Positions 17,551-26,156 are shown, numbered from the stretch's first letter. The stretch is 64,000 nt of DNA from Lentzea jiangxiensis (GCF_900104175.1 NZ_FNIX01000008.1:62001-126000); one strand, 5' to 3'. Numbers and translations are program-made. The notes: generated by a model not told the origin, from the sequence alone.

Positions 17551-18971
17551 AACTCACCCGCCGTCATGAGTAGAATCCTCAGGTCGAGCCACAACGACCA
17601 GTTCGCGATGTAATAGTTGTCGTAGCGAGACCTGTCGGCTATTGAAGTGTCACCCCGCAGCCCGTGGACCTGAGCGAGTCCGGTCAAGCCGGTCGGAACG
17701 CGGTGGCGAGCCCAATATAGCTCGTGAATTGCGGAAAACTCGCGAACGAAACCGGGACGCTCCGGGCGCGGCCCCACGACGCACATGTCGCCTTTGAGCA
17801 CGTTCCACAGCTGCGGCAGCTCGTCGAGCGAGGTCCTGCGCAGGAACCGGCCGACGGGACCGACCCTCGAGTCGCCCACCACGGACCACTTCACCTGGGA
17901 GTCGTCCTCGCCGGTCTGCCGGACGCTGCGGATCTTGTAGAGGGTGAACGTGCGGTCGTCCATGCCGACGCGGACCTGCCGGAAGAACAGCGGGCGACCG
18001 CTCTCGACCAGCACCGCGAGCGCGCACAGGCCGATCACCGGCGAGAGCACGACCAGCGCGACCGCCGCCAGCACCAGGTCGGCCGCGCGCTTGACCCACC
18101 AGGTCGGCCTGCTGGTCGGGGCGGTGCCGAGGCGCATCAGCGGGTAGCTGCGCAGCCGTTCGACGCCGGGGCCGTCCGGGTGCAGCTCGTACATCCGGGG
18201 CACGACGAGCGTGCAGCAGCCGAGCCGGTGCGCGGTGATCGCCGCGTCGACCAGCGGGGACTCGCGGGTGTGCGAGAACGCGAGCACCACGGTGCCCGCG
18301 CGCAGCCGCACGATCGCGTCGGCCAGGTCGTCGTCGACGACCTCCAGCACCGGCGGCTGCCGGTCCGGGTCGGGACCGGAGTCGGCGAACGCGACGGGCC
18401 GCAGGCCGAACTGCGGGTGCTCGAGCATCGTCCTCGCGAGGTTCACGCCGACCTCTCCCGCGCCGACGATGATCGTGCGGTCGCAGCGGTCGAACCGCCG
18501 GCGGCACCACCGGCCGAACGCGAACACGCACCACCTCACCGGCTCGATGACCAGCGCGAACGCGATCATCGCCCGCTGCGCCGCCGCCAGGTCCGCCGCG
18601 GGCGCGCCCCAGATCAGACCGGCGCCGGACAGCAGCGCGAACGCGAGGGCGGTGCTCGCCGCGGACCGCGGCAGGTCCTCGAGCCACGACAGCCACAGCC
18701 GCCGGCGGTAGAGCCGCCAGGTGCCCCTGATCGTGAGCACCGCGACCCCGGTCGCGCCACCCCAGAGCCAGCCGAGGTCGCGGTGGACGCCGACCGCCAC
18801 GAGCGTCGTGCAGTCCGCCAGGACCAGCAGGACCGCGACCGCGTTCACCCGGCTGAGCAGGTCCCGACGGACCGAGGACGGCTTGAGGGGGCGCTGCGCG
18901 GGGCTCCGGTGCTCAGCCTCCTGCTCCGGGTGGGGTGCTGCGGGATCGGCAACCGCCGAGAATCGCCTCAT
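17529..18971 (-). CDS. Exopolysaccharide polyprenyl glycosylphosphotransferase (priming enzyme)
   Basis: 480 residues. N-terminal hydrophobic helices are followed by a CoA-binding-like Rossmann segment (TIIVGAGEVGVNLARTML) and a C-terminal bacterial sugar transferase domain. The latter has KRAADLVLAAVALVVLSPVI, GRPLFFRQVRVGMDDRTF, RRTSLDELPQLWNVLKGDM with the catalytic DE pair, and VVGPRPE. It transfers a sugar-1-phosphate to undecaprenyl phosphate, the first committed step of Wzx/Wzy polysaccharide assembly. The upstream 237 bases before the 19209 gene hold both divergent promoters. Confidence 0.93.
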   Translation of the reverse strand: MRRFSAVADPAAPHPEQEAEHRSPAQRPLKPSSVRRDLLSRVNAVAVLLVLADCTTLVAVGVHRDLGWLWGGATGVAVLTIRGTWRLYRRRLWLSWLEDLPRSAASTALAFALLSGAGLIWGAPAADLAAAQRAMIAFALVIEPVRWCVFAFGRWCRRRFDRCDRTIIVGAGEVGVNLARTMLEHPQFGLRPVAFADSGPDPDRQPPVLEVVDDDLADAIVRLRAGTVVLAFSHTRESPLVDAAITAHRLGCCTLVVPRMYELHPDGPGVERLRSYPLMRLGTAPTSRPTWWVKRAADLVLAAVALVVLSPVIGLCALAVLVESGRPLFFRQVRVGMDDRTFTLYKIRSVRQTGEDDSQVKWSVVGDSRVGPVGRFLRRTSLDELPQLWNVLKGDMCVVGPRPERPGFVREFSAIHELYWARHRVPTGLTGLAQVHGLRGDTSIADRSRYDNYYIANWSLWLDLRILLMTAGELCCRRNR

Positions 18972-19208
18972 TGAAGATCATCCGATCGAAGGAGTTGTGG
19001 CCGCAAAACTGCTCTAAAGGGTGTATGAACGCTGAGAAATCATCTCTTCGGGTATCAATGTCCCTCTTCTGTGTTTCGCGTGAACGCAGGTCGTGAGCAT
19101 TTGACGTGGGCCACGCCCTGAACTCACCCAGGGCCGCCTCAAAGCTTTAGCACGACCTGTCAATAATTGATGCCATCAACCACGAGCCACCGAAGAGGGG
19201 GCGCCAGA

Positions 19209-20033
19209 GTGAGAGTCGACGAACAGGGCATCCGGCATTCGGCCGATGAGCCGGTCGCCATCGTGCAGAAGCCGATCCGCACGTGTGGCGACGTCCACGT
19301 CGTCCTGCCCGCCTACAACGAGGCCGTGGCGCTGCCGTCGCTGCTGCGCCGCATCGCCGGCACCGACCTCGCCGACCGGATCACGGTCTGGGTCGTCGAC
19401 GACGGCTCGTCCGACGGCACCGGCGACTGCGTGGCCGACGTGCGCGGGCTCGACGTCCGCCTGGTGCGCCACCCGGTGAACCTCGGCCTCGGCCAGGCCG
19501 TCCAATCGGGACTGCGGGCGGCGCTCGCGGAGGCGGAGCCGGACCACGTCCTGATCGTCATGGACGCCGACGACACGCACGACCCCGACGCGTTCCCCGC
19601 GCTGCTGGCCGAGATCGACGCCGGCGCGGACGTCGTCATCTGCTCCCGGTTCGTCGCGGGCGGCGACGACTCGACGGCGCCGCGCTGGCGCCGGCTGCTC
19701 TCCCGCGGCGCCCGCGTCGTGTTCGGCAGGGTGCTGCACCTCGACGGGGTCCAGGACTTCACGAGCGGCTTCCGCGCGTACCGGGTGAGCCTGCTGCGCC
19801 GCGCCACCACGCACTGGGGCGAGCGGCTCGTCGAGGAACGCGGCTTCGCCTGCATGGTCGAGCTCCTGCTCAAGCTGCGGCACTGCGGCCCGGCCGTCAG
19901 CGAGATCCCGATGCGGCTGCACTACGACCGCAAGCCCGGCGCGAGCAAGCTCCGCCTCGGCCGCACGCTGGTGCAGTACCTGCTCCTGCTCACGCGTGAC
20001 CGCCTCGCGCCAGTTCCGTTCCGGAAGCTCTGA
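19209..20033 (+). CDS. Glycosyltransferase family 2 (dolichyl-phosphate mannose synthase-like)
   Basis: 274 residues from GTG 19209, chosen for the AGAGGGGG site about 8 bases upstream; in-frame TTG 19167 and ATG 19170 would add 13-14 residues. The GT-A motifs are VVLPAYNEAVALPSLLRRI, VVDDGSSDGTGD, the nucleotide-metal motif VMDADDTHDPD, and GVQDFTSGFRAYR. KPGASKLRLGRTLVQYLLLL near the end is typical of polyprenyl-phosphate glycosyltransferases. It could make the lipid-linked sugar donor used by the GT87 protein. TGATG couples it to the next gene. Confidence 0.88.
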   Translation: MRVDEQGIRHSADEPVAIVQKPIRTCGDVHVVLPAYNEAVALPSLLRRIAGTDLADRITVWVVDDGSSDGTGDCVADVRGLDVRLVRHPVNLGLGQAVQSGLRAALAEAEPDHVLIVMDADDTHDPDAFPALLAEIDAGADVVICSRFVAGGDDSTAPRWRRLLSRGARVVFGRVLHLDGVQDFTSGFRAYRVSLLRRATTHWGERLVEERGFACMVELLLKLRHCGPAVSEIPMRLHYDRKPGASKLRLGRTLVQYLLLLTRDRLAPVPFRKL

Positions 20034-21367
20034 TGGCCGCACGTGCGGTGGTGGTCGGCGGGGGCATCTGCGGTCTCGCCACGGCGCACCGGCTCGCCCG
20101 CGGGGGCATGGCGGTGACGCTGCTCGAGGCGAGCGACCAGCTCGGCGGTCTCGGCACGTTCTTCACGTCGCGCGGCCGGACCGTGGAGCGGTTCTACCAC
20201 TGCGTGATGCCGACCGACACGGCGCTGCTGGAGCTGCTGGACGAGGTCGGCCTGCGCGAGAGCGTCGAGTGGCGGCCGACCAGCATGGGAATGGTCGTCG
20301 ACGGCACCCGCCACTCGTTCAACTCCGCGCTGGACCTGCTGCGGTTCACGCCGCTGGGCCTCGTGGACCGGCTGCGGTTCGGCGTGGTCTCGTTGCTGCT
20401 GCGCAGGCTGGGCAGGAGCAGGGACCTCGACCTGACGCGCACCGAGGACTGGTTGCGCGGCCTGTACGGCGACCGGATCTGGGAGGTGCTGCTCGCCCCG
20501 ATGTTCGGCGCCAAGTTCGGCGCCGCGTTCGGCGACGTGCCCGCGCTGTACCTGTGGCAGCGCCTGGGCCGCGAGAGCAACGAGTCGGTCCGCGGCTACC
20601 CGGCGGGCGGCTACCGGAGCGTGATCGACGCGCTGAGGGCCTCGATCGAGGCGCACGGCGGCGAGGTCCGCACCTCGGCGCCGGTCGCGCGGCTCGAAGC
20701 CGGACCGGACCGGGTGGTCGTGACGCTGCCCGGCGGCGAGACGATCGAGGCGGGCCACGCGGTCTCCACCGTGCCGCTGCCATCGTTGCGGGCGATCGCC
20801 GACGCCGGCCTCGCTCCGCTGCTGCCCGAGGTGGAGCTGCCGTACCAGGGCGTGGTCAACGCGCTCTTCTTCCTGCGCAAGCCGCTGTCCGGCCACTACT
20901 GGGCGCCGGTGCTGCGTTCGGGCACGGACTTCGACGGCGTGATCGAGATGACGCCGCTCACCGGTTCCGAGCGCTACGACGACCGGCACCTGGTGTACGT
21001 CATGCACTACACCGGCCGGGAGTCCGCGCTGTACCTCGAGGACTCCGACAGCATCGCGCGCCGCTGGACCGAGCAGCTGCTGAGCATCCACAGTGGACTT
21101 GCGGTGGACGACGTCGACGAGGTGCGCGTCTTCAAGGCGCCGTTCGTCGAACCGGTGTACCCGCTGGGCTACCTCACCCGGCGCCCGGCCGTCGTGGTTC
21201 CCGGCACCCGGCTGAGGCTCGCCACCACGGCCCACGTCTACCCCAACGTCACGAGCTGGAACTCGAGCGTCGAGCTCTCCCGCACGGTGACGGACGCGCT
21301 CCTGCGCGACGCCAGGAGCTCCCCCGACCAGGAGAACACCGCATGGCCGGCAGAATCGGCGCGGTGA
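20033..21367 (+). CDS. FAD-dependent amine-oxidase/protoporphyrinogen-oxidase-fold protein
   Basis: 444 residues. The N-terminal FAD-binding Rossmann motif AVVVGGGICGLATAHRLA is followed by LLEASDQLGGLG, and a C-terminal segment (YPLGYLTRRPAVVVPGTRLR, then AHVYPNVTSWNSSVE) completes the flavin site. This is the family annotated as NAD(P)/FAD-dependent oxidoreductases related to UDP-galactopyranose mutase and often found next to a GT2 in polysaccharide or lipid-sugar loci. The substrate is unknown. It overlaps the upstream gene by one base and the lysyl oxidase gene by 25 bases. Confidence 0.82.
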   Translation: MAARAVVVGGGICGLATAHRLARGGMAVTLLEASDQLGGLGTFFTSRGRTVERFYHCVMPTDTALLELLDEVGLRESVEWRPTSMGMVVDGTRHSFNSALDLLRFTPLGLVDRLRFGVVSLLLRRLGRSRDLDLTRTEDWLRGLYGDRIWEVLLAPMFGAKFGAAFGDVPALYLWQRLGRESNESVRGYPAGGYRSVIDALRASIEAHGGEVRTSAPVARLEAGPDRVVVTLPGGETIEAGHAVSTVPLPSLRAIADAGLAPLLPEVELPYQGVVNALFFLRKPLSGHYWAPVLRSGTDFDGVIEMTPLTGSERYDDRHLVYVMHYTGRESALYLEDSDSIARRWTEQLLSIHSGLAVDDVDEVRVFKAPFVEPVYPLGYLTRRPAVVVPGTRLRLATTAHVYPNVTSWNSSVELSRTVTDALLRDARSSPDQENTAWPAESAR

Positions 21368-22302
21368 TCGCGGCACTCACGATCACCGCAGTCAACCTCG
21401 TTTCCTCGCAGCAGGTCCAGGCCGACCCCGCTCCCCTGCTGCCCGACCTCCGCCAGGCGCCCGTCGGCTGCCCGGGAGGTTTCTCCGGCTCGCCGCTGTC
21501 GTGCCGCGCCTGGGACGTGTGCCTCGTCGAGGACGCCTCGGCACCGCGCGGCCAGTGCACGCACCGCGGCGGCGGTCAGGCCAAGGCCGTCCGCCTGCGC
21601 TTCACGACGTCGATCGACAACGTCGGCGACGGCCCGCTGCTGCTGCACGCGCACCGCGCCGACACCTCGACGCCGACGATGCGGGTGCGCCAGGCCGTTC
21701 AGTCCGGTGTGGACGGTTCGATCGCCGGCTCGTTCACCGAGGCGCGGCGGGAGACGACGGCGAGCGCGTACTACGAGCCCGCCGCCACGCACGAGCACTG
21801 GCACCTGCTCAGCTTCGAGTACTTCCAGCTGCGCACGCCCGACGGCGGCATCGTCGTGACCGACCGCAAGAACGGTTTCTGCATCGGCGACCGGTACACG
21901 GTCGGCGACGTCCTCCTGAACAGACCGTCGGACGCCGAGAGCCCGGCGGGCAAGCTCGCGCAACGCCTCAAGGGACACATGTGCGAGCACCACAACCCGT
22001 CCGCCCTGGACGTCATCTTCGGGATCTCGGTCGGTTCCGGCGACGACTACAAGCACGACGTCGACTTCCAGTGGCTCGACCTCACGAACGTGAAGTCCGG
22101 GATCTACGACGTCGTCAACGTCGTGAACGCCGACCGGGCGTTGCTGGAGAAGAGCTACGACAACAACACGTCGGCGATCGCGATCTCCGTGCAGTGGCCG
22201 GGAGGGGCGGTGGAGCCTCCCGGGACGATCGAGGCCGCGCCCGTGGTCCGCATGATCCGCAGTTGTCCCGGCATGGAGCGGTGCGCCAAGTCGCGTTCCT
22301 GA
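21343..22302 (+). CDS. Secreted lysyl oxidase family protein
   Basis: 319 residues with an N-terminal signal (hydrophobic residues 6-20, then SSQQVQADPA). The lysyl oxidase copper site is the H-x-H-x-H motif THEHWHL (His150, His152, His154). Downstream DRKNGFCIGD (Lys176) and DDYKHDVDFQWLDLT (Tyr236) align with the animal segments that carry the Lys and Tyr of the lysine-tyrosylquinone cofactor, so both cofactor residues appear conserved. Expected activity is oxidative deamination of primary amines outside the cell. Start ATG 21343 has CAGGAG upstream. It ends the three-gene operon before a strong terminator. Confidence 0.85.
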   Translation: MAGRIGAVIAALTITAVNLVSSQQVQADPAPLLPDLRQAPVGCPGGFSGSPLSCRAWDVCLVEDASAPRGQCTHRGGGQAKAVRLRFTTSIDNVGDGPLLLHAHRADTSTPTMRVRQAVQSGVDGSIAGSFTEARRETTASAYYEPAATHEHWHLLSFEYFQLRTPDGGIVVTDRKNGFCIGDRYTVGDVLLNRPSDAESPAGKLAQRLKGHMCEHHNPSALDVIFGISVGSGDDYKHDVDFQWLDLTNVKSGIYDVVNVVNADRALLEKSYDNNTSAIAISVQWPGGAVEPPGTIEAAPVVRMIRSCPGMERCAKSRS

Positions 22303-22322
22303 CCGGTTTCGCACAAGCCCCG

Positions 22323-22364
22323 AACGGGGGTGTTCGCGCCCGCGAACACCCCCGTTTTCCTTTG
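22323..22364 (+). terminator. Strong intrinsic terminator after the polysaccharide locus
   Basis: A perfect 16-bp inverted repeat (22323-22338 and 22341-22356, starting AACGGGGGTG) is followed by TTTTCCTTTG. A second perfect 16-bp palindrome, TTTGTTCCGGAACAAA, covers 22361-22376 immediately after it. Confidence 0.85.
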
Positions 22365-22550
22365 TTCCGGAACAAACGGGCACCAAACGAACTCGGTACC
22401 AGACGGTCGCTTATCGCACAACGCTCACTCTGCGAAACCGGAGGATTCAGCGCATAGCACACTCATACCCGCAGACACAATTGCGCACGTCGACCACCGG
22501 AAGCAGTCAAGTCAATACCCCGAGCGGTGCAACCTTGATCACAGGAGAGA

Positions 22551-22679
22551 GTGTTGCACGCAACCCCGTTGGCCCTTGACCTGGGCATGTGGCTGGTTGA
22601 GAGAATTCAGTTCGCGATTCCACCCCGTCAGGGATTGCACCCGACTGATTCCCGGCCGATCAGGAGTGCCCCATCTTGA
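22551..22679 (+). CDS. Possible 42-aa leader ORF upstream of the prenyltransferase
   Basis: A GTG at 22551 (or TTG 22554) follows AGGAG at 22543-22547 and opens a 42-codon frame that ends in a TTGA overlap with the prenyltransferase start. It contains a single tryptophan (codon 14, in an MW pair), a Pro-Pro pair (IPPRQG) and no recognised domain. The ribosome binding site and the 4-base overlap favour real translation and coupling. Since the operon ends with tryptophanase, a Trp-sensing leader peptide analogous in role to TnaC is possible, but the sequence is not TnaC-like. Confidence 0.35.
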   Translation: MLHATPLALDLGMWLVERIQFAIPPRQGLHPTDSRPIRSAPS

Positions 22680-23770
22680 GCGCGCCAGCCCCGTCTTTGC
22701 GCGATTTCGCCATTGGACAACTACATGACCTCCTGCGCGCCGCAGGTTTAGCGGAGTCAGCCGAAAGCGCGACAAAACTGCTGGGTGAGGCATTGGGACC
22801 CGGTGGCGGACTGCCCCTCTCCGCGGTCCCCCATTGGCCCTCTTCCGTGGCCGACGACCACACTCCCGTCGAATTCTCCGTGGCTTTGGCCCGAAACGAG
22901 CACCCGGTCGTGCGAATGATCGTCGAGCCGCTCGCCGGGCAACCGGGCAAGCGGGCAAATCTGGGCGCCGCGCTCGGCGTCCTCGACGGGATGGCGGCGC
23001 GTCACCAGGTGCGGCTCGGACTGCTCGACCGGGTGCGCGACCTGTTCCTGCCCGAGGACCCGCAGGGCGAGTTCGCGTTCTGGTTCTCGCTGATCGTCGG
23101 ACGCGAGGCGGCTCCCGGCGTGAAGGTCTACCTCAACCCCGACGTGCGCGGCCGGGAGAGCGCGACCCCCCTGGTGGCCGAGGCGTTGTCCCGGCTGGGG
23201 CTCGACGCGGCGCTGCCGTCCGTCTCCCGCAACGCCCTGCGGCGCGACGGCCTCGACCGGTTCTCCTTCTTCGCCCTCGACCTCACCGACGAGAGCCGGG
23301 CCAGGGTGAAGACCTACGTCTCGCACGAGGACGCCGTGATCGCCGACGTGGTGCGCGCGGCGCAGGCCGTGCCGGACGTGGACCCGGCGCTGCTGACCGA
23401 CGTCTGCGAGATCGCCTGCGGCGGCGACGGTCCCTTCTCCCGCCGCCCGCTGATGTCGAGCTACACGTTCCTGTCCGGCGACACCGACCGGCCGAGCGGC
23501 TACTCGCTCTACATCCCGGTGCGCGACTACGTGCAGGACGACCTCGAGGCGTGCGAACGCGTGCTGGCGATCATGGTGAGGTGCGGCTTCGACCCCTCGC
23601 CGTTCTTCATGGCGCTGGCGAGCCTCGTCCGGCGGCCGCTCGGTGAAGGCGTCGGCCTGATCGCCCACATCTCGCTGCGGCTCGGCAGGCCCAGGCCGGG
23701 AGTCACGGTCTACCTGTCCTCCGAGGCGTACGCCGTGACGCCACCCCGTACCAGAGCACTGTCCGCTTAG
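22676..23770 (+). CDS. Aromatic (indole) prenyltransferase, ABBA/DMATS-type
   Basis: 364 residues, TTG start with AGGAG nine bases upstream. It resembles actinobacterial indole/tryptophan dimethylallyltransferases: the N-terminal helical part is followed by beta-strands carrying conserved Arg/Lys/Tyr diphosphate ligands such as FSVALARNEHPVVRMIVEP, GVKVYLNPDVRG, FSFFALDLTDESRARVKTYV, and PSGYSLYIPVRDYV. There is no Asp-rich motif, as expected for this fold. It would attach a dimethylallyl group to indole or tryptophan. Tryptophanase starts 11 bases downstream. Regiochemistry cannot be read from the sequence. Confidence 0.85.
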   Translation: MSAPAPSLRDFAIGQLHDLLRAAGLAESAESATKLLGEALGPGGGLPLSAVPHWPSSVADDHTPVEFSVALARNEHPVVRMIVEPLAGQPGKRANLGAALGVLDGMAARHQVRLGLLDRVRDLFLPEDPQGEFAFWFSLIVGREAAPGVKVYLNPDVRGRESATPLVAEALSRLGLDAALPSVSRNALRRDGLDRFSFFALDLTDESRARVKTYVSHEDAVIADVVRAAQAVPDVDPALLTDVCEIACGGDGPFSRRPLMSSYTFLSGDTDRPSGYSLYIPVRDYVQDDLEACERVLAIMVRCGFDPSPFFMALASLVRRPLGEGVGLIAHISLRLGRPRPGVTVYLSSEAYAVTPPRTRALSA

Positions 23771-23781
23771 AAAGGCAGCAC

Positions 23782-25143
23782 GTGGAGCCGTACCGCATCA
23801 AGGTCGTCGAGCCCATTCCCATCACGACCCGCGAGTACCGGGAACGCCGATACGCCGAGGGCGGGTACAACCAGTTCAACCTCACCGCCGAGGACGTGAC
23901 GATCGACCTGCTGAGCGACTCGGGCACCGGCGCGCTGTCGGCGGAGCAGCAGGCCGCCGGCATGCGCGGCGACGAGACGTACGCGGGCGCCCGGTCGTGG
24001 TTCCGGTTCCGCGAGGTCGCCGAGGAGCTGACCGGGTACACGCACATCTTCCCGGTGCACCAGGGCCGTGCGGCGGAACGGATCCTGTTCGGCGCGCTGC
24101 TGAAGCCGGGGCAGCTCTCGGTCGGCAACACGCACTTCGACACCACCCGCGCGAACGTGGAGCTGGCGGGCGGCGTCGTGCGCGACCTGCCCTGCCCGGA
24201 GGCCGCGAACCTCGACAGCGAGGCGCCGTTCAAGGGCGACATCGACCTCGTGGCACTGGAGCGGACGCTGTCGGGGCCGGAGGACGTCGGCCTGGTGCTC
24301 ATGACGATCACCAACAACGGCGGCGGCGGGCAGCCGGTGTCGATGGCGAACCTCAAGGCCGCGAGCGCGTTGTGCCGCAAGCACGGCGTGCCGTTCATCC
24401 TCGACGCGGCCAGGTTCGCCGAGAACGCGTGGCTCGTGACGCAGCGGGAGGAGGGGTACCGCGGCCACAGCCCGCGCGACGTCGCGAAGCTGGCGTTCCG
24501 GCTGGCCGACGGCTGCGTGGCGAGCCTGAAGAAGGACGGCATCGTCCACATCGGAGGGATGCTGGCGCTGCAGGACGCGGACCTCGCCAAGCAGTGCGAG
24601 CTCATGCTCATGGCCACCGAGGGGTTCCGCACGTACGGCGGGCTTTCCGGACGTGACCTGGACATGTGCGCGCAGGGCATGATCGAGGTGACCGACCCGC
24701 TGTACCTGCGCGAGCGGGCTGACGCGACCGCTTACCTGGCGGAGTGCGCGCGGCAGGCCGGCGTCGACAGCGTGCGCCCGGCCGGCGTGCACGCGGTGTA
24801 CCTCAACGCGGGCAGGCTGCTGCCGCACATCCCGCCGAGCAGGTTCACCGGCCACGCGCTCGCCTCGGAGCTGTACCTCGCGGGCGGGATCCGGTGCGCC
24901 GAGCTGGGTTCGCTCTACCTGGGTGAGATCGACGCGTCCGGTGAGCTGGTCACGCCGGCGCCGTTCGAGCTGGTGCGGCTCGCGATCCCCCGCCGTGTCT
25001 ACACCCGCAGCCACCTGGAGTACGTGGCCGAGACGCTCGCGGGCATCGCCGGGAACGCCGAGGAGGTTCCCGGCTACCGGCTCGTCGAGGCACCGGCGAT
25101 GCTCAGGCCGTTCCGGTGCCGGCTGGAGCAGGTCAGGCCGTAG
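23782..25143 (+). CDS. tnaA: Tryptophanase / beta-eliminating aromatic amino acid lyase
   Basis: 453 residues, close to the usual length of TnaA. Recognisable PLP-enzyme features: HQGRAAERILFGALLKPG, the TNNGGGGQPVSMANLKA region, ILDAARFAENAW, and SLKKDGIVHIGG holding the PLP-binding lysine. It cleaves L-tryptophan (or prenyl-tryptophan) to indole, pyruvate and ammonia. Actinomycetes that make prenylated indoles pair this enzyme with an indole prenyltransferase (for example the IptA/IptB pair of 6-dimethylallylindole-3-carbaldehyde synthesis); the flavin monooxygenase often found third is absent here. It could also be a tyrosine phenol-lyase by fold, but the neighbour favours tryptophan. Confidence 0.87.
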   Translation: MEPYRIKVVEPIPITTREYRERRYAEGGYNQFNLTAEDVTIDLLSDSGTGALSAEQQAAGMRGDETYAGARSWFRFREVAEELTGYTHIFPVHQGRAAERILFGALLKPGQLSVGNTHFDTTRANVELAGGVVRDLPCPEAANLDSEAPFKGDIDLVALERTLSGPEDVGLVLMTITNNGGGGQPVSMANLKAASALCRKHGVPFILDAARFAENAWLVTQREEGYRGHSPRDVAKLAFRLADGCVASLKKDGIVHIGGMLALQDADLAKQCELMLMATEGFRTYGGLSGRDLDMCAQGMIEVTDPLYLRERADATAYLAECARQAGVDSVRPAGVHAVYLNAGRLLPHIPPSRFTGHALASELYLAGGIRCAELGSLYLGEIDASGELVTPAPFELVRLAIPRRVYTRSHLEYVAETLAGIAGNAEEVPGYRLVEAPAMLRPFRCRLEQVRP

Positions 25144-25151
25144 CCCGGGAA

Positions 25152-25192
25152 CGGCTGAAGCCCTCGGTGGACGTCACCGAGGGCTTCAGCCG
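25152..25192. terminator. Bidirectional intrinsic terminator
   Basis: A perfect 18-bp inverted repeat (25152-25169 and 25175-25192, starting CGGCTGAAGCCC) with a 5-base loop sits in the 58-base gap between tnaA and the convergent conservon operon. Its placement suits termination in both directions. Confidence 0.8.
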
Positions 25193-25201
25193 TCGCGGAG
25201 G

Positions 25202-25795
25202 TCAGGCCATGACGTCGAGCCGGTTCATGGCGTGCTCGATCACGCTGACGAGGACCTTCTTGCACGACTCGCGGTCGCGGGCGTCGCACAGCACCAGCGG
25301 CACGTTGTCCGAGACGTCGAGCGCCACGCGCATCTCCTGCGCCGTGTAGGAGTGGCTGCCCTCGAAGCAGTTCACCGCCACGATGAACGGGATCCTCCTG
25401 CGCTCGAAGAAGTCGATGGCGCCGAAACCCGCCTCGAGCCTGCGGGTGTCGACGAGGACGACCGCGCCGATCGAGCCGACCGCGAGCTCGTCCCACATGA
25501 ACCAGAAGCGGTCCTGGCCGGGCGTGCCGAAGAGGTACAGCACGAGCTCGGAGCTGATCGTGATGCGGCCGAAGTCCAGCGCGACGGTGGTCGTGTTCTT
25601 GCCCTCGACGCCCGCGAGGTCGTCGATCTCCTCACCCGCCTCGGTGAGCAGCTCCTCGGTCCGCAGCGGGGTGATCTCGCTGACGGCGCCGACCATCGTG
25701 GTCTTGCCGACGCCGAACCCACCGGCGATGACGATCTTGACGGAGGAGGGGACGGAGAGGTCCTCCCGCACCTGCTCAGATTGCACGGACACCAT
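25202..25795 (-). CDS. cvnD: Conservon CvnD: small Ras-like GTPase/ATP-GTP-binding protein
   Basis: 197 residues. P-loop AGGFGVGKTTMVG near residue 25, switch II-like LFGTPGQDRFWFMWDEL, and NCFEGSHSY in place of NKxD mark the MglA/Arf-like GTPase of actinobacterial conservons. It acts at the membrane with the kinase-like CvnA, CvnB (roadblock) and CvnC as a G-protein-like signalling unit. The GTG start overlaps cvnC by 20 bases. It is the last gene of the four-gene operon. Confidence 0.92.
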   Translation of the reverse strand: MVSVQSEQVREDLSVPSSVKIVIAGGFGVGKTTMVGAVSEITPLRTEELLTEAGEEIDDLAGVEGKNTTTVALDFGRITISSELVLYLFGTPGQDRFWFMWDELAVGSIGAVVLVDTRRLEAGFGAIDFFERRRIPFIVAVNCFEGSHSYTAQEMRVALDVSDNVPLVLCDARDRESCKKVLVSVIEHAMNRLDVMA

Positions 25796-26156
25796 CGAGC
25801 ACCTTCTGGAGTAGGTTCATGTCCACCGGGACCGCCGTTCTGGACGGGTCGCGGGTGATGACGTCACCGCGCTGGATGAGGTCGCTCAGCAGCACCTTCA
25901 CGACCACGAGCGGCGCGTGCAGGTAGGCGGCGACCTCCGCGACGGAGAGCGGTTTCCGGCAGAGCTTGATGATCTCCAGGTGCTCGACCGAGAGCGTGCC
26001 CTGCTCGGAGTTCGTGCGGAGCGCCCTGACCTGGGTCGTGAGGGTCAGGTCCTCGCCCGCGGGCTTGGGCCTCGTGCGACCGCTCACCATGGCGTAGGGG
26101 CGGACCATGGGGCCCGCCGCCTCGTCGTACCACCAGTCGCCGGAGTGCTGGCTCAT
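25776..26156 (-). CDS. cvnC: Conservon CvnC: DUF742 protein
   Basis: 126 residues. A DUF742 winged-helix-like domain covers most of it: GPMVRPYAMVSGRTRP at the start, LSVEHLEIIKLCRKPLSVAE in the middle and the family C-terminus with VPVDMNLLQKVLDGVRAI. DUF742 proteins are always found in conservons, next to the roadblock and GTPase genes. It overlaps cvnB by 4 bases and cvnD by 20. Confidence 0.92.
   Translation of the reverse strand: MSQHSGDWWYDEAAGPMVRPYAMVSGRTRPKPAGEDLTLTTQVRALRTNSEQGTLSVEHLEIIKLCRKPLSVAEVAAYLHAPLVVVKVLLSDLIQRGDVITRDPSRTAVPVDMNLLQKVLDGVRAI

Noticed and set aside
19996..21342. Upstream part of the 768-codon frame ending in the lysyl oxidase
   Set aside because: The part before 21343 is a shadow of the FAD-protein gene in another frame; the real protein begins at the signal peptide at 21343.
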